Source of the DNA: a virus
DNA length: 22,915 nt
Direction: 5' to 3' (one strand)
IMG/VR virus record: IMGVR_UViG_3300025860_000092
Span: 1-22,915 of that record
Shown: positions 1-6,280 of the stretch, in pieces
Layout: the number at the start of each line of letters is the position of its first letter
Numbering within the stretch: position 1 is the first letter of the stretch
The notes under the pieces: model-generated
What the model was told of the DNA's origin: nothing
Databases searched by the model: none
What the model saw: only the letters and a program-made list of their open reading frames with translations
Translations under genes and position numbers: made by a program

Positions 1-155
1 TGAGTAAGTATGACATAACAGAATGTAAAAATAATAAAGCATGTGAAATTGTTACACGAAATGGTAGACAAGATTATGTATTCTCTACTAATCTTATGAA
101 AAATATTAATACTTTATTTAAAGGAGAACAACATGAACACAGACTTACTAGATAA
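1..155 (+). CDS. Small hypothetical protein, 5' edge cut by the window
   Basis: The window begins with TG followed by an open frame (AGT AAG TAT GAC ...) that runs to TAA at 153-155. If the base just before the window is A, this is a complete 51-residue protein starting MSKYDITECK. It contains two cysteines (TECKNNKAC) and is otherwise polar, with no motif I recognise. Its 3' end overlaps the next gene, which starts at 133, by 23 bases in another frame. That is longer than most junctions here but not unusual for phage early genes. The start is inferred because one base lies outside the window, so the coding call is moderate and no function can be given. Confidence 0.5.
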   Translation, partial: SKYDITECKNNKACEIVTRNGRQDYVFSTNLMKNINTLFKGEQHEHRLTR

Positions 156-264
156 ATTTTGTATGAAAACCTATGGTCATACTAATTGGTATCAAGTACA
201 ACATGAAGGTGAAGAAGAAGAACATATTGCTATCGTGTTTGTTAAAGAAGACTATGATGAATAA
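133..264 (+). CDS. Small acidic hypothetical protein (43 aa)
   Basis: An ATG at 133 follows an AAGGAG ribosome binding site at 121-126, an ideal spacing, and opens a 43-residue frame ending TAA at 262-264. The protein is acidic, with a run of Glu in the middle (EGEEEEH) and an acidic end (KEDYDE). It has no cysteine pair, membrane segment or known motif. The strong ribosome site and the tight packing with its neighbours support it as a real early-type phage gene. The function is unknown. Small acidic early proteins in phages sometimes bind host proteins, but nothing in this sequence shows that. Confidence 0.6.
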   Translation: MNTDLLDKFCMKTYGHTNWYQVQHEGEEEEHIAIVFVKEDYDE

Positions 265-334
265 AGAAGATTATGTATTTTGTATGATTATGCTATTGCT
301 TTTATATCTATTTTGTGTTATACTATTAGTCTAA
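257..334 (+). CDS. Possible 25-residue membrane micro-protein
   Basis: A short frame starts at ATG 257 (or the adjacent in-frame ATG at 254), overlaps the end of the preceding gene and ends at TAA 332-334. The product begins MNKEDYVFC and then becomes almost wholly hydrophobic (MIMLLLLYLFCVILLV), which would form a single membrane-spanning helix. An AAAGAAG stretch at 244-250 is a fair ribosome site. The same bases carry a promoter-like signal at 296-324, so the hydrophobic reading may be a by-product of T-rich promoter DNA. Conservation of the peptide in relatives would decide. Confidence 0.33.
   Translation: MNKEDYVFCMIMLLLLYLFCVILLV
296..324 (+). promoter_or_regulatory. Sigma70-like extended -10 promoter (copy 1)
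   Basis: TTGCTT at 296-301, a 17-base spacer and TATACT at 319-324, with the extended -10 TG at 316-317 (TGTTATACT). A start near 331 would give a short leader with AAGGAG at 337-342 and the ATG of the exported small protein at 349. The architecture matches the signals at 1051, 4515 and 7416, including ATTAGT just after the -10. Confidence 0.6.
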
Positions 335-348
335 CTAAGGAGAAGTAT

Positions 349-483
349 ATGAAAATATTATTAACAATACTAACTTTAACAACATGCGTAACTGTATTAG
401 CTACAGAATCAGAGACTGTATATACACCAGAAAAAACTTATACTTGCTGGGTGTATGATGATGGTACTAGGATATGTTACTAA
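349..483 (+). CDS. Small exported protein with signal peptide (44 aa)
   Basis: The start is ATG 349, chosen because AAGGAG lies at 337-342. A longer in-frame reading from 280 has no ribosome site and would bury the signal sequence. Residues 1-18 form a classic signal peptide: Lys at 2, a hydrophobic core (ILLTILTLTTCVTVL) and a small residue before TES, so cleavage near Ala18 is likely. The mature part is about 26 residues with two cysteines (CW...ICY) that could form a disulfide in the periplasm. It is probably exported or envelope-associated in the host. A Cys in the signal core does not fit a lipobox well. The promoter at 296-324 is well placed to drive it. The function is unknown. Confidence 0.6.
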   Translation: MKILLTILTLTTCVTVLATESETVYTPEKTYTCWVYDDGTRICY

Positions 484-674
484 TGAGGTGCGTAGCATGT
501 GATAGAAATCTCTCTGACTTTGAGTCAACACGTAAGTCTCATGATACAGGAGAGTACGTTGATCTATGTAACAAGTGTTACAATGAAATACAATCAGACA
601 TAGATAACATAGATGAACGAGAAGACTTACGACATGAAGACGACATGATAATTGATTGGGAGAACGATGAGTAA
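483..674 (+). CDS. Small zinc-finger-like protein (63 aa)
   Basis: The start at ATG 483 overlaps the preceding stop as TAATG, which is preferred over an in-frame ATG nine bases upstream. The N-terminus reads MRCVACDRNLSDFE and a second pair follows near residues 30-33 (LCNKC), so the CxxC...CxxC pattern predicts one zinc ribbon. The C-terminal third is strongly acidic (DIDNIDEREDLRHEDD). The protein lies directly before the primase and shares its last eight bases with that gene, so the two are almost surely co-translated. Phages often carry short proteins of this kind and their roles are mostly unknown. DNA, RNA or protein binding is possible. Confidence 0.65.
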   Translation: MRCVACDRNLSDFESTRKSHDTGEYVDLCNKCYNEIQSDIDNIDEREDLRHEDDMIIDWENDE

Positions 675-1365
675 ATTTTTTAAGCTAGGTCCTTGTCCAC
701 ACTGTGGATCAAAGGACAATCGTGCTGAGTATGAGAATGGTTTCTGGTGTTTTGGTTGTAGTAAATTAGAACAAAAGAATGATACCCAATCACTACGAGA
801 TAGACTTAAACGTAAGGAACAAACTACTACTATGAAAGCAGGTCAACTAATTGATACAGTTAAAGAGATACCACAGAAAGCAATGAAATGGTTGCTATCT
901 TACGGCATCTCCCCCGAAGAGATAGAAAAATACGGTATCTCCTGGAGTCCATCACGACAGCTGCTAGTATTAATTAGCCGTAAAGACTATTGGCAGGGTA
1001 GAAACTTTGGCTTTGGTAACATTAAGTATTACTCTCAAGGTATTAAACCCTTGACAGTGTATGGTAAAGGTGATACAATAGTAGTAGTAGAAGATGTTTT
1101 GTCTGCTACTAAAATAGCAAGATGCCGTGATGAAAGTATATGTGCCAGTCCTTTGCTTGGCTCCTCGTTGAGCAAGCAAAGTATGGCTCAGTTAACTAAG
1201 AGGTACAAGACAATACACGTATGGCTTGATAGAGATAAGGCTAAGGAAGCTATACGTATAAGAAATAAACTAAGAGCTTTAGGTATTACAAGCAAGGCTA
1301 TCATTACACCGCTTGATCCCAAAGAGTATAACAAAACGGAGATTATGAAATGGTTGAAGAGTTAA
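667..1365 (+). CDS. DNA primase, Zn-finger plus TOPRIM (T7 gp4 N-terminal type)
   Basis: The protein has 232 residues from ATG 667 (MSKFFKLGPCPHC). It makes RNA primers for lagging-strand synthesis. An N-terminal zinc finger has Cys10, Cys13, Cys28 and Cys31 (CPHCGS...WCFGC), the layout of the T7 gp4 zinc domain that reads the template priming site. A TOPRIM fold follows, with Glu142 in IVVVEDVLSA and the DxD pair Asp188/Asp190 in VWLDRDKA, which bind catalytic metal. There is no helicase domain: that function is encoded by the next gene, which overlaps by 16 bases in another frame. In T7 the two activities sit on one chain, so here they are separate and presumably assemble. The start at 667 was preferred to the longer 652 reading because it overlaps the preceding stop closely. 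Confidence 0.88.
   Translation: MSKFFKLGPCPHCGSKDNRAEYENGFWCFGCSKLEQKNDTQSLRDRLKRKEQTTTMKAGQLIDTVKEIPQKAMKWLLSYGISPEEIEKYGISWSPSRQLLVLISRKDYWQGRNFGFGNIKYYSQGIKPLTVYGKGDTIVVVEDVLSATKIARCRDESICASPLLGSSLSKQSMAQLTKRYKTIHVWLDRDKAKEAIRIRNKLRALGITSKAIITPLDPKEYNKTEIMKWLKS
1051..1079 (+). promoter_or_regulatory. Sigma70-like extended -10 promoter inside the primase gene (copy 2)
   Basis: TTGACA at 1051-1056 is a perfect -35. A 17-base spacer leads to TACAAT at 1074-1079 with TG at 1071-1072 (TGATACAAT). It lies within the primase coding sequence, about 270 bases before the helicase start. Because these bases also encode the TOPRIM strand, chance is harder to exclude than at 7416. The shared spacer length and TG element support it. 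Confidence 0.45.
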
Positions 1366-2585
1366 TAATAAAGTTATTCTGTGATGACAGATCATACTAT
1401 AACAATTACTACAAGTATATAAATCTAAATTATATTAAAAATAATTTTAGTAATATATATAAGTTGTTCCTTATAGTACACCAGTACTATGAGGCTAATC
1501 AAAGTCATGCACTAAGTAAGTTAGACTTTGAGTTAGCATACCATAGTAGTTACTTGTTAGAAGATAGTGAACGTAATGAACTATCAGATACGCTTGATCG
1601 TATACTAGCTCTTGATGTTAATGTTGACAACACAGTAGGTTACCTCAATGAACACAAGAAACGCTGCGTTGCAGGAGAGCTAGCTAAGGTAGCACTTGAT
1701 GTTGAAGATGGTAGTGCTGAACTATCTGATCTACTAGATAAGGTTAAAGAATTTGAAGCTGATGACATAACAGAAGATGCTGCTAACACAGTTAACATGG
1801 ACTTGAGTGAGCTATATGACACAGCAATAGCTACGCCTGGTCTACGTTGGAGACTTGATTGGCTTAACAAATCACTAGGCTCTCTACGTAAGGGTGACTT
1901 TGGTTTCATCTTTGCTAGACCTGAGACAGGTAAGACTACTTTCCTAGCTAGTGAGATGACACACATGGTAACACAAACAGATGGTGACATCCTATGGTTT
2001 AACAACGAAGAACAAGGTAAGAAGGTAGCAATCAGATGTTACCAAGCATTGTTTGGTGTAGACAGTGAGACTTTATTTAGTAACGTAGATAGATACAAAG
2101 AAGAGTATCATGATCTCATTGGTAGTAGGATTAAGATATATGATTATGAAGACTCAAGTAGCTACAAGCGGATTGAGTCTATCATTAAAGAAGTTAATCC
2201 CTCATTGATTATCTTTGATCAGATAGATAAGATAAAAGGATTTAAGAATGAACGCTATGACCTTGAACTTAAAAAGATATACCAATGGGCAAGAGAAATA
2301 GCTAAGAGTTATGCCCCTGTCATTGCCGTATCCCAAGCAGGCGGCACTGCCGAAGGCAAGGTGTGGTTAACAATGGATGATGTAGACAGCAGCAAGACTG
2401 CAAAGCAAGGTGAAGCTGACTGGATACTAGGCATAGGAAAAGAACAAGACAACACAAGTAACATGCGATTCTTAAACATCAGTAAAAATAAATTAATTGG
2501 TGATAAAGATACACTGCCTGACTTGCGACATGGCAACAAACAGTGTATGATTAAACCTAACATAGCGAGGTATGAAGACTTATGA
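1350..2585 (+). CDS. Replicative DNA helicase, DnaB/T7 gp4 C-terminal type
   Basis: The protein has 411 residues. It is predicted to be a ring-shaped, NTP-driven 5'-3' helicase that unwinds DNA ahead of the polymerase. Residues 1-160 are a helical N-terminal region that probably docks the separate primase. The RecA-type core carries Walker A at 189-196 (ARPETGKT), a catalytic Glu at about 220 (WFNNEEQG), Walker B at 286-293 (LIIFDQID, Asp290), a VSQA motif near 328 and a basic SKNK element near 379. The first position of the Walker A consensus is Ala rather than Gly, while the GKT core is intact. The gene overlaps the primase by 16 bases, and its stop overlaps the polymerase start as ATGA. 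Separate primase and helicase genes distinguish this phage from T7 itself. Confidence 0.88.
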   Translation: MVEELIIKLFCDDRSYYNNYYKYINLNYIKNNFSNIYKLFLIVHQYYEANQSHALSKLDFELAYHSSYLLEDSERNELSDTLDRILALDVNVDNTVGYLNEHKKRCVAGELAKVALDVEDGSAELSDLLDKVKEFEADDITEDAANTVNMDLSELYDTAIATPGLRWRLDWLNKSLGSLRKGDFGFIFARPETGKTTFLASEMTHMVTQTDGDILWFNNEEQGKKVAIRCYQALFGVDSETLFSNVDRYKEEYHDLIGSRIKIYDYEDSSSYKRIESIIKEVNPSLIIFDQIDKIKGFKNERYDLELKKIYQWAREIAKSYAPVIAVSQAGGTAEGKVWLTMDDVDSSKTAKQGEADWILGIGKEQDNTSNMRFLNISKNKLIGDKDTLPDLRHGNKQCMIKPNIARYEDL

Positions 2586-3751
2586 GTTACTTAGTATTAG
2601 ACGTAGAAACAACCATTAGTAATAATGGTAATCCCTTTGATAAGACTAACAAGTTATGTATGGTTGGTATGTTATCACAAGATGAAGTTAGTATAGAAGA
2701 CATAGAGTTCTCCGTTGAACCCTACCGAGAATCACTTGATCGTATCCAATTAGCCGTGGATAAGTGCGATGTGTTGGTAGGGTTTAATATTAAGTTTGAT
2801 TTACACTGGCTTAAAAGATATGGTATTACCTTTGATAAGAAAAGAATATGGGACTGTCAGTTAGTACAGTATGTATTATCTAACCAAGAAAATTCTTATC
2901 CATCATTAGATGCAACATCAGAGTACTATGGTCTAGGTAATAAACTAGATGAAGTTAAAGAAAACTATTGGAAGAATGGTATTGATACTACTGAGGTACC
3001 TGAAGAGATACTGTCTGAGTATCTACAACGAGACTTAGAACTAACTGAGAAAGTTATGGTCAAGCAAATGGAAGAGTTGTCTAAGCGACCTCATCTCCGT
3101 AAGCTCATAGCTCTACACAACCAAGACTTACTAGTGCTGCAAGCTATGGAATACAATGGTATGCAGTATGATTATGATAAGTCTAAAGTATTAGGAGATG
3201 AACTTGAAGAACAGATATCCAAACTTAACAAGAAGCTGCATGACTTTCATGCTTACGATGATTTTAATCCCAATTCTGGCGAGCATCTTTCTGCTTTTCT
3301 TTATGGTGGGATCATTAAGGAGCGTTTTCAACGCCCCATTGGACATTACAAGACTGGCGTACGCACAGGCGAAGTTAAGTATAGGTGGGAAGAGCAAGAC
3401 AAAGAGTTTCCACGAAGAATAAATCCTTTGCCTAAGACTGAGCTTAAGAAAGAAGGGTTCTTCAGTACGAATGAAGAGACCTTACGTAAGCTAACACCAC
3501 GTAGTGATGAAGGTAAAGAGATACTAAGAATTATATTGGCACGTGCTACCATGCAGAAACGTATGACTACATACTATCATGGTGTGCCACAACTAATTGA
3601 TGAGATGCACTGGGCTAATGGAATTATACATGGTCAACTCAATCAATGTAGGACTAAGACAGGTAGGTTAAGTAGTAGTAAGCCTAACCTACAGAACTTT
3701 GATGGAGAGATTAAGACTCTCTTCCCAACTAGATATGGAGAACAGATATGA
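2582..3751 (+). CDS. Family A DNA polymerase, N-terminal part (3'-5' exonuclease and start of polymerase domain)
   Basis: The protein has 389 residues. The 3'-5' proofreading domain looks complete: Exo I is LVLDVETT (Asp7, Glu9), Exo II is VGFNIKFDLHWL with its Asp, and Exo III is EYLQRDLELTEK in the Tyr-x-x-x-Asp form. The chain continues through a thumb-like region to the conserved TGRLSSSKPNLQNF segment that precedes motif A in PolA enzymes, and ends at LFPTRYGEQI. Motifs A, B and C are absent and are encoded by the gene at 3974-4684. The stop overlaps the start of the intervening 74-residue gene as ATGA, so translation passes directly on. Alone it could be only an exonuclease. With the C-terminal part it would make a roughly 625-residue polymerase, somewhat shorter than T7's 704. 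Confidence 0.88.
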   Translation: MSYLVLDVETTISNNGNPFDKTNKLCMVGMLSQDEVSIEDIEFSVEPYRESLDRIQLAVDKCDVLVGFNIKFDLHWLKRYGITFDKKRIWDCQLVQYVLSNQENSYPSLDATSEYYGLGNKLDEVKENYWKNGIDTTEVPEEILSEYLQRDLELTEKVMVKQMEELSKRPHLRKLIALHNQDLLVLQAMEYNGMQYDYDKSKVLGDELEEQISKLNKKLHDFHAYDDFNPNSGEHLSAFLYGGIIKERFQRPIGHYKTGVRTGEVKYRWEEQDKEFPRRINPLPKTELKKEGFFSTNEETLRKLTPRSDEGKEILRIILARATMQKRMTTYYHGVPQLIDEMHWANGIIHGQLNQCRTKTGRLSSSKPNLQNFDGEIKTLFPTRYGEQI

Positions 3752-3972
3752 ATGAAGAAGATAACTTTGAATTTAAAGAAAGACAACTAGAACGACAAGC
3801 ATTAGAGCAAGCAGCTGACTTAAGTATTTGTATAGATTTTAGTGAGGTGTTACATAAACATAGTGTAGAGTATGTACTAAATAGAATGTTACCTAGTGCT
3901 AAACAAGAACTAAAACGTAAGATAATAAATGATTATCATAAACGATTAATAGACTCTAACGTAGGATTATAA
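3748..3972 (+). CDS. 74-residue protein of unknown function lodged between the two polymerase parts
   Basis: The ATG at 3748 overlaps the stop of the polymerase N-part (ATGA), and the TAA at 3970-3972 is one base before the ATG of the C-part. The product is charged and probably all helical (MNEEDNFEFKERQLERQALE... then SAKQELKRKIINDYHKRL), with no HNH, GIY-YIG, LAGLIDADG or intein motif. It uses a reading frame different from both polymerase parts, which share one frame. It is therefore a separate small gene rather than a domain of the polymerase. It could bridge or regulate the two halves, or be what is left of a mobile insertion. The sequence alone does not tell which. Confidence 0.7.
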   Translation: MNEEDNFEFKERQLERQALEQAADLSICIDFSEVLHKHSVEYVLNRMLPSAKQELKRKIINDYHKRLIDSNVGL

Positions 3973-3973
3973 T

Positions 3974-4684
3974 ATGTTACTTAATGCAGATGCAAAACAA
4001 CTTGAATGGATATGTGCTACCTATCTATCCCAAGATAAGGTAGCTATAGATGAGATCAACAACCAAGTTGATCAACATGCTGATAACCAAGCAAGGTTTG
4101 GATTGCCCTCACGATTGATTGCTAAGACTTTTGTCTTTAGATTAATCTATGGTGGTAGTGCTTTTAGTTATGCTAATGATCCTAACTTTAAAGACATAGG
4201 TAATGAAACCTTTTGGCAAGGTGTGATTGATCAGTTCTATGATAAGTATACAGGACTTAAGGCATGGCATGATAAGATAATGTTTGATGTAAAACAAACT
4301 AATCAGTTAGTGATGCCAACAGGCAGAACATATGAATACCAACCTGAGGTTAATAGTCAAGGTAATCTTAAGTATCCTCGCACACGAATCCTTAACTATC
4401 CAGTGCAAGGACTCGGTGCTGACCTAATGACTATAGCTCGTGTTAGTTTGTATAACAAGATAGTAAACATGGAAGGTGTTAAGTTAATCAATACAGTACA
4501 TGATTCTATCATGCTTGACTTTGATGAAAAGGTATGTTATACTAATAGTATAGTTCCAATTGTTAAAGAATCATTTGAGAATGTACCAGCAAACTTTAAA
4601 CATTTGTTTGGTAAAGATTTCAACCTCCCAGTTAGGGTTGATATACAAGTAGGTAATAGCTGGGGTAACGTAGAAGATGTATAA
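3974..4684 (+). CDS. Family A DNA polymerase, C-terminal catalytic part
   Basis: The protein has 236 residues. It begins MLLNADAKQLEW, which is motif A with the metal-binding Asp at residue 6, so the start codon sits only five codons before a catalytic residue. Motif B (O-helix) is RLIAKTFVFRLIYGG, with Arg47, Lys51, Tyr59 and Gly60. NYPVQGLGADL lies at 141-151, and motif C is TVHDSIML with His176 and Asp177. All expected palm and finger residues are therefore present, and nothing seems lost at the break. The gene is in the same frame as the N-terminal part, 225 bases downstream of its last sense codon, but that stretch has many in-frame stops, so readthrough is excluded. The two chains must associate, or the RNA must be spliced, to give working polymerase. 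Confidence 0.88.
   Translation: MLLNADAKQLEWICATYLSQDKVAIDEINNQVDQHADNQARFGLPSRLIAKTFVFRLIYGGSAFSYANDPNFKDIGNETFWQGVIDQFYDKYTGLKAWHDKIMFDVKQTNQLVMPTGRTYEYQPEVNSQGNLKYPRTRILNYPVQGLGADLMTIARVSLYNKIVNMEGVKLINTVHDSIMLDFDEKVCYTNSIVPIVKESFENVPANFKHLFGKDFNLPVRVDIQVGNSWGNVEDV
4515..4543 (+). promoter_or_regulatory. Sigma70-like extended -10 promoter inside the polymerase C-part (copy 3)
   Basis: TTGACT at 4515-4520, a 17-base spacer and TATACT at 4538-4543 with TG at 4535-4536 (TGTTATACT). The -10 region is identical to that of copy 1 and is followed by AATAGT. It lies in codons for the segment just after motif C and points at the SSB-like gene at 4702, giving a leader of about 150 bases. It would allow the single-stranded-DNA-binding protein and downstream nucleases to be made independently of the polymerase. 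Confidence 0.6.
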
Positions 4685-4701
4685 TTTTATAGGAGATTTA
4701 T

Positions 4702-5259
4702 ATGCAAGTTAATGTTGTAGATGTATCAAGCTTAAACACACATGCTGCTAAGAATGGTAGACAATACCAATCATTAGAAATCATGTACAAGAACGATCAA
4801 GGGCAAGCACAGTCTAAAAAGCTGATGTCATTCGCTAACCCTGCCGTGTTTAAAGCTGCTCAAGAATGGCAAAAAGGTGATGTCGTACATGTTAGCACTG
4901 AGAAAGATGCTAATGGTTATTGGCAATGGACAGCAGTTGGTGATGCAGATACTACTACAGACAATCGTGGTGGTGATACTGCAGCAGCTCCTCAAGCTAA
5001 GGCAAGTGCTCCTACAACTCGTGTAACAGGTAGTAACTACGAGACTAAGGATGAACGTGCTGCAAGGCAAGTAATGATAGTCCGTCAATCATCTATCTCT
5101 AATGCAGTAGCAACACTAGCTTTAGCAGGTAGCAATACTACACAAGGTAATCCAAGTGAAGTCATTGCTCTAGCTAAACAGTATGAAGCTTATGTGTTAG
5201 GGCAAGCTGCCACTACAGCAGCTGAAGACTTTTCTGCAATTGAGGACATACCATTCTAG
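4702..5259 (+). CDS. Single-stranded DNA-binding protein-like
   Basis: The protein has 185 residues and is preceded by TAGGAG at 4690-4695. Residues 1-80 are predicted to be beta-rich (MQVNVVDVSSL..., GDVVHVSTEKDANGYWQWTAVG), consistent with an OB fold and aromatic residues that can stack on bases. A Thr/Ala-rich flexible linker follows at about 82-112. The end is a mixed helix plus an acidic tail (AEDFSAIEDIPF), closely resembling the acidic Asp-Ile-Pro-Phe tail by which bacterial SSBs recruit partners. Its position between the polymerase and the exonuclease fits a role in coating unwound strands. The assignment rests on tail, length and context, since no invariant active-site motif exists for this family. 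Confidence 0.7.
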   Translation: MQVNVVDVSSLNTHAAKNGRQYQSLEIMYKNDQGQAQSKKLMSFANPAVFKAAQEWQKGDVVHVSTEKDANGYWQWTAVGDADTTTDNRGGDTAAAPQAKASAPTTRVTGSNYETKDERAARQVMIVRQSSISNAVATLALAGSNTTQGNPSEVIALAKQYEAYVLGQAATTAAEDFSAIEDIPF

Positions 5260-5267
5260 GAGAAACT

Positions 5268-5579
5268 ATGGAAGATAGAGATAGAGCAAGTTTATTAGGA
5301 GCGATAGCAGTAGCTATTGCTCTACTACTCTTAGTGTACTTAGTACAAAAAGAAAGAGTTTATGATATAGTAGGAGATGAAGTAGTAACCATTGTAGCAC
5401 CTGCTATACCTGAACCTTATGTAGTAGATTCATATGAATCATCAGTAATAGCAGTACAATCTTGGGATCATTTAGAAGCAGACAATGTTCCTTTACTTGA
5501 GATTGAACCTGTTGACGATGTTGTTTATGATTACATTTTAGATGAACAACTAACAGAGCTACCACCTTTACAAGGATAA
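5268..5579 (+). CDS. Membrane-anchored protein of unknown function (103 aa)
   Basis: It starts at ATG 5268 after TAGGAG (5257-5262), where the stop of the SSB-like gene forms part of the ribosome site. Residues 8-25 are strongly hydrophobic (LLGAIAVAIALLLLVYLV), flanked by charged residues (EDRDR before, QKERVYD after), as expected for one membrane anchor. The remaining 75 residues are acidic and Val/Glu/Asp-rich with no cysteine and no recognised motif. Lying between SSB and exonuclease genes, it could tether replication or recombination proteins to the membrane, but that is speculation. It does not look like a holin with several spans or a lysin. The next gene starts three bases after its stop. 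Confidence 0.6.
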   Translation: MEDRDRASLLGAIAVAIALLLLVYLVQKERVYDIVGDEVVTIVAPAIPEPYVVDSYESSVIAVQSWDHLEADNVPLLEIEPVDDVVYDYILDEQLTELPPLQG

Positions 5580-5581
5580 AC

Positions 5582-6280
5582 ATGATTGCATTAATTGACC
5601 ATGACTTAGTTGTCTTTAGATGTGCTGCAAGTGCAGAACAAGATGACTTTGGTATTGCTAAGTATAGAGCAGATGCGTTGTTAGATGAACTACTTACTAA
5701 GACAGGATGTACAGAATATCGTGCATTCTTGTCAGGTAAGTCTAACTTTCGTAAGACAATCTATCCTGAATATAAAGCTAACAGAACTGCCCCTAAACCA
5801 ATCCATTTAGAAGCATTGAGAGACTATGCACTAGAAGAGATGGGAGCTGAATTAGCACCTGAAGGAATAGAAGCTGATGATGCTATGGGTATCAATCAAA
5901 CAGATGATACTGTGATTGTATCCTTAGATAAAGATATGCTCATGATCCCTGGTAAACATTTCTCATGGGAAATTAAAGGTAAGGGTTGGGTTAAGCCTGA
6001 CAAATGGACTGACCAGACTGAGCTCGGAGGACTACGACTGTTCTTTGAGCAATGTCTTAAAGGAGATACTGCAGATAACATTAAAGGTATTGAAAAGGTT
6101 GGTGATAAAACAGCAAAGAAAATGTTAGCTGACTGCACTACAGAGCAAGAGATGTTTAATACTGTACGTGCTGCCTATGGCAATGATGAAGAGTTTATTA
6201 TGAATGCAAGTTGTCTATGGATTCAGCAACATGAAGATGATGTTTGGAGAGATAGATTTAATGCCTATATTCAAAAGTAA
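5582..6280 (+). CDS. 5'-3' exonuclease, FEN/T7 gp6 type
   Basis: The protein has 232 residues. It is predicted to be a metal-dependent 5' nuclease that removes RNA primers and resects DNA ends, and it may also help degrade host DNA. It has ALIDHDL at the start (Asp6, Asp8), FRKTIYPEYKANR near 57-68 for binding the 5' strand, EADDAMG at 97-103, SLDKDM at 114-119, and CLKGDTADNIKGIEKVGDKT at about 158-177. That last stretch combines the final metal-binding Asp residues with a helix-hairpin-helix DNA-binding turn. All acidic positions expected of the family are present. It overlaps the downstream endonuclease gene by 20 bases. The family is clear, but whether it acts mainly as a flap nuclease or an exonuclease is not decided by sequence. 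Confidence 0.87.
   Translation: MIALIDHDLVVFRCAASAEQDDFGIAKYRADALLDELLTKTGCTEYRAFLSGKSNFRKTIYPEYKANRTAPKPIHLEALRDYALEEMGAELAPEGIEADDAMGINQTDDTVIVSLDKDMLMIPGKHFSWEIKGKGWVKPDKWTDQTELGGLRLFFEQCLKGDTADNIKGIEKVGDKTAKKMLADCTTEQEMFNTVRAAYGNDEEFIMNASCLWIQQHEDDVWRDRFNAYIQK

Noticed and set aside
970-1179. Minus-strand and alternate-frame ORFs in the replication block (also 1640-2005, 3198-3422, 4828-5088, 8547-8843, 8931-9200)
   Set aside because: Each sits opposite or inside a gene with identified catalytic motifs and shows no independent start signal or domain.
1624-1629. TTGACA in the helicase gene
   Set aside because: No -10 element at 16-18 bases.
3968-3973. TATAAT directly before the start of the polymerase C-part
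   Set aside because: No TTG-type -35 at 16-18 bases and no TG extension. In AT-rich DNA the hexamer alone is expected by chance.
2582-4684. Intein or group I intron with homing endonuclease as the cause of the polymerase split
   Set aside because: No Cys/Ser start with His-Asn end at the junctions, no endonuclease motif, and only about 222 bases of insert, all coding. A degenerate intron cannot be excluded by eye, so it is kept only as a possibility in the findings.
4680-4685. TATAAT at the end of the polymerase C-part, before SSB
   Set aside because: The expected -35 position reads ATAGCT-like sequence and the TG is misplaced, unlike the signal at 4515.
5363-5371. TGaTATAGT in the membrane-protein gene
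   Set aside because: The -35 position has no resemblance to TTGACA, and there is no downstream gene that needs a start there.
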